Assembly: GCF_022808865.1 (NCBI RefSeq)
Contig: NZ_JAKZLB010000003.1
Location: forward strand, 27,328 to 67,864
From: Geothrix oryzisoli
GTDB lineage: Bacteria; Acidobacteriota; Holophagae; Holophagales; Holophagaceae
DNA: 40,537 nucleotides
Direction of reading: 5' to 3'
This document shows positions 7,935-16,539 of this stretch, piece after piece. Under the pieces are notes generated by a model. It made no database searches. It was not told the DNA's origin and saw only the letters and a list, made by a program, of their open reading frames with translations. Position numbers and translations under genes: made by a program. Position 1 is the first letter of the stretch; every line of letters begins with the position of its first letter.

Positions 7935-8381
7935 ATGCCGACGAACACCATCCGCCTCCACCGCGTGCTGCGCGCAACGCCCGATCGGGTCTATCGGGCC
8001 TTCCTCGATCCCGACGCCCTGGCCAAGTGGCTGCCACCGCACGGCTTCACGGGCCGGGTCCACCACCTGGAGGCCCGGGTGGGCGGCACCTACCGGATGT
8101 CGTTCACGAACTTCAGCACGGGCCACAGCCAATCCTTCGGCGGCGAGTACCTCGAGCTGGTGCCGGGTTCCCGCATCCGGCACACGGACCGCTTTGACGA
8201 TGCGAACCTGCCCGGGGAGATGCAGACGACCATCTCCCTCCAGCCGGTGTCCTGCGGCACCGAAGTGGACATCGTCCAGGAGGGGATCCCGGAGGTCATC
8301 CCGACCGAAGCCTGCTACCTCGGCTGGCAGGAATCGCTCACGCTGCTGGGGCAGCTCGTCGAGGCGGAGATTCCCGACTAG
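7935..8381 (+). CDS. SRPBCC (AHSA1/Aha1-like) family protein
   Basis: The 148-residue protein shows the Aha1-domain/START-like pattern: an N-terminal strand followed by RATPDRVYRAFLDPDALAKWLPP, then GGTYRM and, near the C-terminus, YLGWQESLTLLGQLVE, the long closing helix of the fold. Such proteins have a ligand-binding cavity, and many bacterial members are stress or co-chaperone-like proteins with unknown ligands. ATG 7935 is chosen because AAAGGGG lies 8 nt upstream; the open frame continues to 7860 but that part is unlike the family. It is separated from the previous gene by 78 nt and may have its own promoter. Confidence 0.82.
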   Translation: MPTNTIRLHRVLRATPDRVYRAFLDPDALAKWLPPHGFTGRVHHLEARVGGTYRMSFTNFSTGHSQSFGGEYLELVPGSRIRHTDRFDDANLPGEMQTTISLQPVSCGTEVDIVQEGIPEVIPTEACYLGWQESLTLLGQLVEAEIPD

Positions 8382-8387
8382 CGGAAC

Positions 8388-9716
8388 TCAGCCCCGCATC
8401 ATCTCGGCGATGAGGAAGGCCATCTCCAGGCTCTGGGTGCCGTTCAGGCGGGGGTCGCAGCCGGTCTCATAGGATTTGGCGAGGTCGGCCTCGGACAGGC
8501 CCTCGCTGCCCCCCGTGCATTCGGTGACAGCCTCGCCCGTGAGCTCGATGTGGACGCCCCCCAGGTGCGAACCATGAAGCCGGTGGAGCTCGAAGGCCTG
8601 GCGCAGCTCCGAGAGGATCGCCCCGAAGTCGCGGGTCTTGAGGCCCTGGGCGCTTTCCACACCGTTCCCGTGCATGGGGTCGCAGCTCCACAGCACCGGG
8701 CGCCCCGTGGCCTGGACCGCCTTCAGGAGCGGGGGGAGGGCGCTCCCGATCTTCGCGGCGCCGAAGCGCGAGATGAGCGTGATGCGGCCCGGCTCGCGGG
8801 TGGGATCGAGGCGGTCCAGCAGGGCCGTCAGGTGCTCGGGCGTGGCGCTGGGGCCCACCTTCACGCCCAGGGGATTGCGGAGGCCGCGGAGGTACTCGAG
8901 GTGGGCGCCGTCCAGCTGGCGGGTGCGCTCGCCGACCCAGAGGGTGTGGGCGCCCAGGTTGTAGTAGGCGGAGGCATCGCCCACCCAGCGGGTGAGGGCC
9001 TCTTCATAAGGGAGCAGCAGGGCCTCGTGGCTGGTGTAGAAGTCGATGCGCTCCAGCACGTCCCGCTGCACGCCGCCCAGGGCCTCGAGGAAATCCAGGG
9101 ACTCCCGCACCTGGTCCAGGGTGCGCCGGTACTCGGGTACCTCGCCGGTCGCACCCGGCAACTCCCAGCGCTCGGGGTGATGCAGATCGGCAAAGCCACC
9201 GGCCGTCAGGGCCCGCAGGTGGTTCAGGGTGGCCGCAGCGTGGAAGTAGGCCTCCAGCATGCGGGCGGGGTCGGGCCGCCGGCCGGCGGCATCGGCGGTC
9301 AGGCTGTTGATGAGGTCGCCCCGGTAGCTGGGCAGCTCCTGGCCGCGCACCCGTTCCGTGGGCTTGCTGCGGGGCTTGGCGAACTGCCCGGCGATGCGGC
9401 CCACGCGCACGACGGGCTTCCGGCCGCCGTGGGTGAGGGCCACGGACATCTGGAGCAGCACGCGGAGCTTGCCCGCGATGGATTCCGGCGTGCAGTCCTT
9501 GAACTGCTCCGCGCAGTCGCCGCCCTGGAGGAGGAAGCGCCGTCCGGCGGCAGCCTCGGCCAGGAGGCCCCGGAGGCGGTCCACTTCCTCGGGCACGACC
9601 AGCGGAGGCATGCGCCGCAGGCGGGCCAGCACCGCCTCCAGTTCCGAAGGATCGGCGTAGTCGGGTTGCTGCATCGCAGGAAAGCGCTGCCAGCTGTGGG
9701 GATTCCAGGGCGACAT
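8388..9716 (-). CDS. Class II 3-deoxy-7-phosphoheptulonate (DAHP) synthase
   Basis: This enzyme condenses phosphoenolpyruvate with erythrose 4-phosphate, the first step of the shikimate pathway to aromatic amino acids. The 442-residue sequence is the plant-like class II type: it starts with SPWNPHSWQRFPAMQQPDY, then carries LLQGGDCAEQF, the arginine-rich RVGRIAGQFAKPRS, and later WSCDPMHGN, HIELTGEAVTECTGG and the C-terminal region ending in MAFLIAEMMRG. Cys, His, Glu and Asp metal ligands of the class are present in these motifs. GAGG lies just before the ATG. It follows the response regulator by 19 nt on the same strand. No dedicated regulatory domain (chorismate mutase or ACT) is fused. 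Confidence 0.95.
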   Translation of the reverse strand: MSPWNPHSWQRFPAMQQPDYADPSELEAVLARLRRMPPLVVPEEVDRLRGLLAEAAAGRRFLLQGGDCAEQFKDCTPESIAGKLRVLLQMSVALTHGGRKPVVRVGRIAGQFAKPRSKPTERVRGQELPSYRGDLINSLTADAAGRRPDPARMLEAYFHAAATLNHLRALTAGGFADLHHPERWELPGATGEVPEYRRTLDQVRESLDFLEALGGVQRDVLERIDFYTSHEALLLPYEEALTRWVGDASAYYNLGAHTLWVGERTRQLDGAHLEYLRGLRNPLGVKVGPSATPEHLTALLDRLDPTREPGRITLISRFGAAKIGSALPPLLKAVQATGRPVLWSCDPMHGNGVESAQGLKTRDFGAILSELRQAFELHRLHGSHLGGVHIELTGEAVTECTGGSEGLSEADLAKSYETGCDPRLNGTQSLEMAFLIAEMMRG

Positions 9717-9735
9717 CGGACCTCGGGGCGAGAGG

Positions 9736-10464
9736 TCAGTCTATCCGGTCGGCCGGCCCGCCAGGCCGCAGGCCGGGGTCCGGCTCCACCGCCGTGATCC
9801 AGCGGTAGCCCTCGCCGCCCACGGTGGTGATCCAGGAGGCCCCCGACTCCTCGCCCAGCTTGCGGCGCAGGTTGGCGATGTGGACGTCCACGGTGCGGGC
9901 GCTGGGCCGGGCGTCCGGCTCCCAGGCCAGCTGCAGCAGTTCCTTGCGGCTGTGGGTCCGGCCCGCGTGGGAGATGAGGATCTCCAGGAGCCGGAACTCG
10001 CGGGGGGTGAGCTCCAGGGGCCTCCCGTCCCGCCGGGCCTCCAGGCGGGGGAGGTTGAACTGGAAGGGACCAGAGCGCAGCAGGGTCGGCCGGTCCACGG
10101 GCCGGGTCCGGCGCAGGATGGCCTTCACCCGGGCCATGAGCTCGAGCACGGAGAACGGTTTCACCAGGTAGTCGTCCGCGCCCAGACTCAGGCCCTTCAC
10201 CCGGTCGGTCTCCTCGCCCCGGGCGGTGAGGAGGAGCACGGGCACCTCGTCCTTCCGGTCCCGCAGGGTGCGGAGGACCTCGAAGCCGTCCAGGTGGGGC
10301 AGCATCAGGTCGAGCACGATGAGATCCGCCCGCCGGGCGGCATGGGCCGCCAGGGCGGGCACACCATCCCCTGCCGCCTCGACGGAATAGCCTTCATAGC
10401 CCAGGTTGTTGACGAGAAGCTGGCAGAGGGAGGACTCGTCCTCTACCACGAGGATGTGGATCAC
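9736..10464 (-). CDS. OmpR/PhoB-family response regulator
   Basis: The 242-residue protein has an N-terminal receiver domain with acidic pocket ED (8-9), phospho-acceptor Asp52 in VLDLMLP and Lys102 in DDYLVKPF. A C-terminal winged-helix DNA-binding domain follows (LELTPREFRLLEIL, RTVDVHIANLRRKLG, VGGEGYRW). The start codon is GTG at 10464. It should act as a transcription factor controlled by phosphorylation. The only histidine kinase nearby (11451-13022, same strand) is its likely partner, but the two are separated by a cytochrome gene. The C-terminal tail after the winged helix (EPDPGLRPGGPADRID) is a short disordered extension. Confidence 0.95.
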   Translation of the reverse strand: MIHILVVEDESSLCQLLVNNLGYEGYSVEAAGDGVPALAAHAARRADLIVLDLMLPHLDGFEVLRTLRDRKDEVPVLLLTARGEETDRVKGLSLGADDYLVKPFSVLELMARVKAILRRTRPVDRPTLLRSGPFQFNLPRLEARRDGRPLELTPREFRLLEILISHAGRTHSRKELLQLAWEPDARPSARTVDVHIANLRRKLGEESGASWITTVGGEGYRWITAVEPDPGLRPGGPADRID

Positions 10465-10478
10465 GGCATCTCACTCAA

Positions 10479-10492
10479 GGAACGGATGTTCC
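10479..10492. repeat. Short inverted repeat upstream of the response regulator
   Basis: GGAAC and GTTCC are separated by 4 nt, 15 nt upstream of the regulator's GTG. Its size and place would suit an operator or a small hairpin in the leader, but a 5-bp palindrome can arise by chance. Confidence 0.25.
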
Positions 10493-10557
10493 AAAGATGC
10501 ACGGGTTGACTTGGAAGGGCAAGGGAGATCGGCTGCAATTTCCTAGCAGCGGGGGTT

Positions 10558-11364
10558 TCAGTACCGGCTGTCGGCCGGTTTCCCGCCCCGGGGCCAGTCC
10601 TTCGCCTTGTCCGGGAAGTCCGGGCGGGGCTGCCGGGTGAAGTAGACGGACACGTCGCAGGCGTCCTGGACCGACAGGGGGTCCGACCCGCCGAGGCCGC
10701 TCATGTTCGCCTTCACGAAGGCGGTGGCCTTGCTGGTCCGGGCCATGCCGGCACCGAGGTTGAAGGAGCGGGGACCCCAGAGCGGCGGCACCTCGGCGGA
10801 GCCCTGGCCGTCGGCCCCGTGGCAGGCCTCGCAGGCCCGGGCGTAGACAGCCTGGCCCCGGACCGGGTCGGGTGCGGCCGGAACTGTGACGGGCGGGTTG
10901 CCCCGGCCCTGGACTTCGGCGCCCACCGGCACGCCCCTGGACAGCCACCAGATGTAGGCCAGCATGCCCCGCATCTCCTCGCTGCCAGGGGGCAGGGGCT
11001 TGCCGTTCATGGAGCGCAAGAAGCAGCCGTTGATACGGTCCTCCAGGGTGCCCACCCGGCCAGCCCGGGGCAGGTAGGTGGGGAACGCGGCCCAGAGGCC
11101 CACCATGGGCGAGGCGTTCGGCGCCCGCCCGGCCTCCAGGTGGCAGCTGCTGCAGCTGAGGGCGTTGCCGGAATACTTGGGCGCATGCAGGGGGGTGTTG
11201 GTGAAGACCTTCCGGCCCAGGCGGATGGCATCCCCCACGGGGCCCTCGGGAATCTCGGCCTCTGCAGGCGGCTTCAGCGGCACGACCTTCGGTGGCTGGT
11301 CCGCCGCCAGGCCCAAACCCGCCACCACCGCGATCCATCCCAGACCCTTGTATCCGCTGACCAT
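10558..11364 (-). CDS. Dihaem cytochrome c, TsdA-like
   Basis: This is a periplasmic electron carrier or enzyme of 268 residues with an N-terminal signal segment (WIAVVAGLGLAA). Haem sites are CSSCH (71-75) and CEACH (178-182). Between them RINGCFLRSMNGKPLP (Cys114) and MLAYIWWLSRGVPVG match the thiosulfate dehydrogenase/tetrathionate reductase (TsdA) and SoxA-like family. In TsdA a Cys about 40 residues after the first haem His acts as the distal iron ligand, and Cys114 fits this. The function could be thiosulfate oxidation, tetrathionate reduction or another sulfur reaction. The start at ATG 11364 is preferred because GGGGAG sits 5 nt upstream; a GTG at 11370 is in frame. It lies between a sensor kinase and a response regulator. 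Confidence 0.85.
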   Translation of the reverse strand: MVSGYKGLGWIAVVAGLGLAADQPPKVVPLKPPAEAEIPEGPVGDAIRLGRKVFTNTPLHAPKYSGNALSCSSCHLEAGRAPNASPMVGLWAAFPTYLPRAGRVGTLEDRINGCFLRSMNGKPLPPGSEEMRGMLAYIWWLSRGVPVGAEVQGRGNPPVTVPAAPDPVRGQAVYARACEACHGADGQGSAEVPPLWGPRSFNLGAGMARTSKATAFVKANMSGLGGSDPLSVQDACDVSVYFTRQPRPDFPDKAKDWPRGGKPADSRY

Positions 11365-11394
11365 GGCCACTCCCCGCGACGGAACGCCGCAGGG

Positions 11395-11439
11395 GTGATG
11401 CTAGGGCCCCCCGGGAGGGACCCCCATGACGGGCATCAC
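11395..11439. repeat. Inverted repeat between sensor kinase and cytochrome genes
   Basis: GTGATGC (11395-11401) and GCATCAC (11433-11439) are perfect complements around a GC-rich 31-nt interior that can itself fold. It could form a stem in the intergenic RNA or be a split operator. No T-run follows, so a terminator is unlikely. Confidence 0.3.
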
Positions 11440-11450
11440 AGTTCAGGCTG

Positions 11451-13022
11451 TCAGGCCGCTGGAATCTCCAGGGTGGCGGCGAATCCTTCCTCCGGTCCCG
11501 AGGCGAAAGTGAGGCCCCAGCCCTCCTGCTGGGCCACCTGGACCAGGAGGCTCAGCCCCAGCCCCTGGCCCTCGCGCAGGAACCCCTCCTTGCCCTGGGT
11601 GCGGAGGCGCTGGAAGGGCTTGCCCAGGGCCTTGAGCTGGTGGGGTTCCAGCCCCCGCCCCTCGTTGGTCACCTGGAGGCACAGGCGCCGGCGGACGCGC
11701 CAGGTCTCGACGGTGACTTTGCCTTCGCCGTGGGTCAGGGCGTTCTCCACGAGGGTGAGCAGGGCGGAGCGGAGGGAGGGCAGGGGTGCGCGCCCCGAGG
11801 CCTCCCCCAGGCGCAGGTCCAGGGTCCGGCCTTCCAGTTCGAAGGCGGGCCGCAGGTCCTCCACCACTTCCGCGATCCAGGCCGGGGTCGCCAGGCCGCG
11901 GGGACCGGAGGCTCCGCCGCCCCGGATGACCCGGAGGCCCGTCTCGATGATGGTGGTGAGGTGATCCACCTCCTCGCCGATCTTGAGGAGCTCCTCGTCG
12001 GCCCGCTCCGGGCTGAGGCGGCCGAGCCGGATGGAGTCACAGCGGAACTTGAGGATGGCCAGCGGGGTCTTGAGGCTGTGCGTCATGGAGGCCATGCGGT
12101 CCGCGTCCAGCATGGCCTTGCGGCGGGCACGATGCCGGAGCCAGAGTCCCAGCGCGAGGGCGAGGCCCACGAACCCCGCCACGCCGGTGACGCCCCAGCG
12201 CTGGCGCCTGACATGGCTGCGGTAGGCGGCCTGTTCGTCGTCGAAGGCCACCCCGCAGATGCACCAGCCCTCTCCGAAGGCGTTGGTCTTGATGGCGGCG
12301 GAGAGGGCGTTGGCGGCCAGGCGCTGGGGATCGGCCTGGAGGTTGGGTTCGGCGCCCCAGGGCTGGGGGACCAGGTCCCTGCGTTCCAGGTCGGCTTCCC
12401 GGATCAGGCCCAGGCGCAAGGGCCGGCGTCCGCCGAAGGCGATGGCCAGGGCCCGCTCCACCTCCGGGGAACCGGGATGCCAGCGCTTGATGACGAGCCA
12501 GTGGTCGGAGAGGAGCACCACCGTGCCGACCTTCCCGAAATCGGGGTCCTGCTGCCGGGGCGGGTTCCATTCGAACCGCTGAGCCATCTCCGCATGGGCC
12601 ATCCAGCCCAGGTACTGCTGGGTCAGGGCCGGGTCCGGGGACGGGACGAGGCGGTCGCCGTCCCGCACCCAGAGGTGCCGGCCCTCGAACCGGTCCAGCA
12701 GCGCCACCACCAGGGGCTGGCTGGCGAGGAACTGCCGCACATCCGGTTCGTCGCCCCGCCGGACGGTCTGGAGGATGGGCAGGCTCTTCCAGTGCCGCTC
12801 GACGGCCTCGAAGTCCGCCCAGTGGGCGTCCGAGTAGGCCTGCTGGGCCTTGCTGTACTGGTCGGACAGGTAATAGCGCGGAGCGAGGTAGAGCAGGGCC
12901 GCGGTGATCAGGCCCGCCATGACGAGCAGCACGATGCCGCTCCGCTGCTGGAGGCGCTGCCACCGGGAGGGGCCGAGGCCGGGGTGGAGGGCGCGGAAGC
13001 GGGAGGTGCGGTGGCGATGCAT
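11451..13022 (-). CDS. Membrane sensor histidine kinase with PhoQ-like H-box
   Basis: The 523-residue kinase has a transmembrane helix at about 29-48, a periplasmic sensor region of about 225 residues, and a second helix at about 277-295. The dimerisation/phospho-acceptor motif is MTHSLKTPLAILK (His about 315); HSLKTP is the PhoQ-type H-box. The ATPase domain has the N-box LVENALTHGEG, the G1 motif NEGRGLEP and GQGLGLSLL. The sensor region has no recognised domain; it contains a Cys pair (CICG) close to the second helix, which might be redox sensitive. It is the first gene of a minus-strand series followed by the cytochrome and the regulator. The natural signal is unknown. Confidence 0.93.
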   Translation of the reverse strand: MHRHRTSRFRALHPGLGPSRWQRLQQRSGIVLLVMAGLITAALLYLAPRYYLSDQYSKAQQAYSDAHWADFEAVERHWKSLPILQTVRRGDEPDVRQFLASQPLVVALLDRFEGRHLWVRDGDRLVPSPDPALTQQYLGWMAHAEMAQRFEWNPPRQQDPDFGKVGTVVLLSDHWLVIKRWHPGSPEVERALAIAFGGRRPLRLGLIREADLERRDLVPQPWGAEPNLQADPQRLAANALSAAIKTNAFGEGWCICGVAFDDEQAAYRSHVRRQRWGVTGVAGFVGLALALGLWLRHRARRKAMLDADRMASMTHSLKTPLAILKFRCDSIRLGRLSPERADEELLKIGEEVDHLTTIIETGLRVIRGGGASGPRGLATPAWIAEVVEDLRPAFELEGRTLDLRLGEASGRAPLPSLRSALLTLVENALTHGEGKVTVETWRVRRRLCLQVTNEGRGLEPHQLKALGKPFQRLRTQGKEGFLREGQGLGLSLLVQVAQQEGWGLTFASGPEEGFAATLEIPAA

Positions 13023-13080
13023 GGGGACTCGGCAGAAGGGGTCTGTCAGCCAGCTTACCGGCCGGCCGCCCCGCCGGCGA

Positions 13081-14049
13081 TCATCCCAGGGCGAGCATCC
13101 GCTCCAGCGGCTTGAGGGCCTTCACCCGCACCGCCTCGTCCAGGCGGATCTCGGGCTGCAGGTCCCGCAGGCAGAGGTAGAGCTTCTCGAGGCTGTTGAG
13201 CTTCATGTAGGGGCAGAGGCTGCAGTTGCAGCCGCTGTCGGCGGGGGCCGGGATCAGCTCCGCCTCGGGCCGCCGATGGCGCATCTGGTGGAGGATGCCC
13301 GCCTCGGTGGCGACGATGAAGGTCTTCGCGCTGTCCTTGGCCACATAGTTCAGCAGGGCCGCCGTGGAGCCCACGAAGTCGGCCAGCTGGCTCACGGTGG
13401 CGTCGCACTCGGGGTGGGCGATGAGCTTGGCCTCGGGGTGCTGGGCCTTGAGGGCCGCCAGGCGCTTGGCGGTGAACTGCTCATGCACGATGCAGAAGCC
13501 CGGGAACAGCACCATGTCCCGGCCCGTCTGCTTCATGACCCACTTGCCCAGGTGCCGGTCCGGGGCGAAGACGATCTTGCGGTCCCTGGGCAGGCTCTCG
13601 ACCACCCGCACGGCGTTGCTGCTGGTGCAGATGACCGTGCTGAGGGCCTTCACGCCGGCGGAGCAGTTGATGTAGCTCACCACGTCGTGATCGGGGTACT
13701 GCTTCAGCCACTCGGCGAAGAAGTCCGCGGGGCACCGGTCCGCCAGGCTGCAGCCGGCGTCCATGTCGGGGATGACCACCGTCTTGCCGGGGTTGAGGAT
13801 CTTGGCGGTCTCGGCCATGAAGTGGACGCCGCAGAAGGCGATGACGTCGGCGTCGGTCTTGGCGGCCTGCTGGCTGAGCTGGAGGCTGTCGCCCACGAAG
13901 TCGGCCAGGTCCTGGATCTCGGGCTCCTGGTAGTAGTGGGCCAGGAGCACGGCGCGCCGCTCGGCCTTGAGACGCCGGATCTCGGCGGTGAGATCGATCC
14001 CCGCGGGGATGCTCTCGAGGTCGGGGGCGTAGGGGGCGGTCAGGTCCAT
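13081..14049 (-). CDS. nadA: Quinolinate synthase A
   Basis: NadA condenses iminoaspartate with dihydroxyacetone phosphate to give quinolinate for NAD synthesis, using an oxygen-sensitive [4Fe-4S] cluster. The 322-residue protein has the three expected cluster Cys regions: AGCSLAD (Cys100), PGFCIVHEQF and the C-terminal GCNCSLCPYMKLNSLEKL. LLAHYYQEPEIQDLADFVGDS near the N-terminus is highly characteristic. NadB and NadC are not in the window. The ATG lies 9 nt downstream of the stop of a small ORF on the same strand, so nadA may be the second gene of a transcript. Confidence 0.96.
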   Translation of the reverse strand: MDLTAPYAPDLESIPAGIDLTAEIRRLKAERRAVLLAHYYQEPEIQDLADFVGDSLQLSQQAAKTDADVIAFCGVHFMAETAKILNPGKTVVIPDMDAGCSLADRCPADFFAEWLKQYPDHDVVSYINCSAGVKALSTVICTSSNAVRVVESLPRDRKIVFAPDRHLGKWVMKQTGRDMVLFPGFCIVHEQFTAKRLAALKAQHPEAKLIAHPECDATVSQLADFVGSTAALLNYVAKDSAKTFIVATEAGILHQMRHRRPEAELIPAPADSGCNCSLCPYMKLNSLEKLYLCLRDLQPEIRLDEAVRVKALKPLERMLALG

Positions 14050-14058
14050 GGACCCATT

Positions 14059-14235
14059 CTAAGTCTTCTCCAGGAACTGGCGGATGCGCTCGCCCGGCCC
14101 ATCATGGTCGAACACCTCGGCAAAAGCCGCCCGTTCCCAGGCCAGGGCGGCGGGGCGAGGCACCCGCTCCTGATGCCGTTGAAGCTTTTCGAGGAGGGAA
14201 AGAGCGCGTTCGGATGCTGAAAACCCTGTTGCCAC
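14059..14235 (-). CDS. Small ORF upstream of nadA, possible gene remnant
   Basis: The 58-residue frame has codon use typical of the region and ends 9 nt before nadA. Its last part (WERAAFAEVFDHDGPGERI, then RQFLEKT) weakly recalls the C-terminus of enoyl-CoA hydratases, which usually read FAxxF...EGxxAFLEKR, but the catalytic core of that family is absent. The start is uncertain: GTG 14235 follows AGGA at 9 nt, and in-frame ATG codons lie at 14319 and 14343, inside the glnN promoter region. It could be a real small protein, or the tail of a deleted gene. I do not assign a function. Confidence 0.4.
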   Translation of the reverse strand: MATGFSASERALSLLEKLQRHQERVPRPAALAWERAAFAEVFDHDGPGERIRQFLEKT

Positions 14236-14367
14236 AAACGAGGTTCCTGTATCCTGTGGGTGGATCGCAGGATCCAAGTGGATGTGGGAATCCGATGGCT
14301 GCCCCCGAGGGGCGGACATCGGTTTATTTTTATTTACATTCATCGTTCAACGTCCAAGGGGGGACAC

Positions 14368-16527
14368 ATGACCAAGGCGCCGGCGCCAGACACTTCCAGC
14401 ATCTCACGGCTGGATCAGATCAAGATCAGCCAGTACTTCGGCTGCAACACCTTCAGCGAGCGCACCATGCGCGACCGGCTGCAGAAGGACGTCTACAAGG
14501 CCTACCGGCAGGCCCTGAAGCGTGGCGAGGCCCTGTCGCCCGACGTGGCCAAGAGCGTCGCCCAGGCCATGAAGGACTGGGCCCTGGAGCAGGGCTGCAC
14601 CCACTTCACCCACTGGTTCCTCCCCATGACCGGCGCCACGGCCGAGAAGCACGATGCCTTCATCGCCTGGGACGAGCCGGGCCAGGTCATCGAGCGCTTC
14701 AGCGGCGGCCAGCTCATCCAGGGCGAGCCGGATGCCAGCTCCTTCCCCAGCGGCGGCCTGCGCGCCACCTTCGAGGCCCGCGGCTACACCGCCTGGGACC
14801 CCGCCAGCCCGGCCTTCATCATGGAGGGCCCCCTGGGCAAGACGCTCTGCATCCCCACGGCCTTCGTGGGGTACCACGGCGAGGCCCTGGACCACAAGGT
14901 GCCCTTGCTGCGCTCCATGGACGTGGTGTCCCGGCGGGCCGTGGAGGGCCTGGCCCACTTCGGCGTGAAGGCCGATTCCGTCATCGCCCAGTGCGGTCCC
15001 GAGCAGGAGTACTTCGCCGTGGACCTGGAGCTGGCCCAGCAGCGGCCGGACCTCATGTTCGCCAATCGCACCCTCCAGGGCGCCAAGCCCCCGAAGGGCC
15101 AGGAGCTGGAAGACCACTACTTCGGCAGCATCAAGGAGCGGGTCCTCGGCTTCATGCAGGACGTGGAACTGGAGTGCTTCAAGCTCGGCATCCCCGCCAA
15201 GACCCGCCACAACGAGGTGGCCCCCAACCAGTTCGAGATCGCGCCCATCTACGAGGCCGCCAACATCGCCAGCGACCACAACCAGCTGCTCATGGAGATC
15301 CTCAAGTCCGTGGGCGAGCGGCATGGCCTGGCCATCCTCCTCCATGAGAAGCCCTTCGCCGGCGTCAACGGCAGTGGCAAGCATGTGAACTGGAGCCTGG
15401 CCACCGACGAGGGTCAGAACCTGCTGGAGCCCGGGCAGACCCCCGAGGAGAACCTGCAGTTCCTCTACTTCCTCAGTGCGACGCTGAAGGCCATCCACAC
15501 CCACGGAGGCCTGCTCCGCGCGGCCATCGCCAGCGCCGGCAACGACCACCGCCTGGGGGCCAACGAGGCGCCTCCGGCCATCATGTCCGCCTTCCTCGGC
15601 GCCCAGCTGAACCACATCCTCGACGCCATCGAGAAGGGCGACGCGGCGGATGCCTCCACCCAGCGCATCCTCGACCTCGGCATCGGCAACCTGCCGCGCA
15701 TCGAGAAGGACGCCACGGACCGCAACCGCACCAGCCCCTTCGCCTTCACGGGCAACAAGTTCGAGTTCCGCGCCGTGGGTTCCAGCCAGCCCATCGCCCT
15801 CCCGCTGACGGTGATCAACGCCGCCGTGGCCGAGGCTCTGGAGGGACTCAACGCCAAGCTCGACGCGGAGATCAAGGCCGGCAAGGAACACCGCGCCGCC
15901 GTTCTGGCCGTGGTACGCCAGGCCATCATCGAGACCAAGGTCATCCGGTTCGAGGGCAACGGCTACTCCGAGGAATGGAAGGTCGAGGCCGAGCGCCGTG
16001 GCCTCCCCCACGCCAAGGACACCGTGGCTGCCCTCCATATCTGGGAGAACCCCGCGGCCAAGGCCGTGTTCTCCAAGGCCGGCATCCTGTCCGAGGGCGA
16101 GCTGGAGTCCCGCATCCACATCCGCCACGAGCAGTACCAGAAGGCCATTGCCATCGAAACCCAGGTCCTGCGTGAGATGGCGGAAACCCAGATCCTTCCA
16201 TCCATCACCGCCGACCTTGGCGCCCGGGCCAAGAGCCTCGGCCGGCTGGCTGCCGCCGGCATCGAGGTCCCCGAAACCCTCAAGGCCGCCCTTCAGGCCC
16301 AGGCCACCCTGGCCGGCGAGGCGCAGGCACGCCTCTCCACCATGAAGGCGGCCCTGGCCAAGGCCGACGCGATCGAGGATCTGCACGCCCGCACCGAGGC
16401 CTTCGGCAACCAGGTCAACGAGACCAAGCATGCCCTGCGGGAAGTGCTGGACCACCTGGAAGAGGCCTGCGACGCGGACCTCTGGCCCCTGCCCAAGTAC
16501 TGGCAGCTGCTGTCGCCCCTGGTCTAG
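14368..16527 (+). CDS. glnN: Glutamine synthetase type III
   Basis: The enzyme makes glutamine from glutamate, ammonia and ATP. The 719-residue length and the start (ISQYFGCNTFSERTMRDRL) are those of the large GSIII family, not the 450-residue GSI. Family motifs include FEARGYTAWDPASPAF, NGSGKHVNWS, AGNDHRLGANEAPPAI and the ATP/ammonia-site region FAFTGNKFEFRAVGSSQ. The C-terminal 150 residues form the helical extension of the family. AAGGGGGG five to six nt before ATG 14368 sets the start; the frame runs further upstream through non-coding AT-rich sequence. It is monocistronic, bounded by a divergent small ORF and a strong terminator. No GlnB/GlnK gene is adjacent. A T-rich tract at 14321-14340 may hold its promoter. 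Confidence 0.96.
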   Translation: MTKAPAPDTSSISRLDQIKISQYFGCNTFSERTMRDRLQKDVYKAYRQALKRGEALSPDVAKSVAQAMKDWALEQGCTHFTHWFLPMTGATAEKHDAFIAWDEPGQVIERFSGGQLIQGEPDASSFPSGGLRATFEARGYTAWDPASPAFIMEGPLGKTLCIPTAFVGYHGEALDHKVPLLRSMDVVSRRAVEGLAHFGVKADSVIAQCGPEQEYFAVDLELAQQRPDLMFANRTLQGAKPPKGQELEDHYFGSIKERVLGFMQDVELECFKLGIPAKTRHNEVAPNQFEIAPIYEAANIASDHNQLLMEILKSVGERHGLAILLHEKPFAGVNGSGKHVNWSLATDEGQNLLEPGQTPEENLQFLYFLSATLKAIHTHGGLLRAAIASAGNDHRLGANEAPPAIMSAFLGAQLNHILDAIEKGDAADASTQRILDLGIGNLPRIEKDATDRNRTSPFAFTGNKFEFRAVGSSQPIALPLTVINAAVAEALEGLNAKLDAEIKAGKEHRAAVLAVVRQAIIETKVIRFEGNGYSEEWKVEAERRGLPHAKDTVAALHIWENPAAKAVFSKAGILSEGELESRIHIRHEQYQKAIAIETQVLREMAETQILPSITADLGARAKSLGRLAAAGIEVPETLKAALQAQATLAGEAQARLSTMKAALAKADAIEDLHARTEAFGNQVNETKHALREVLDHLEEACDADLWPLPKYWQLLSPLV

Positions 16528-16539
16528 CCTTTTCCGGTT

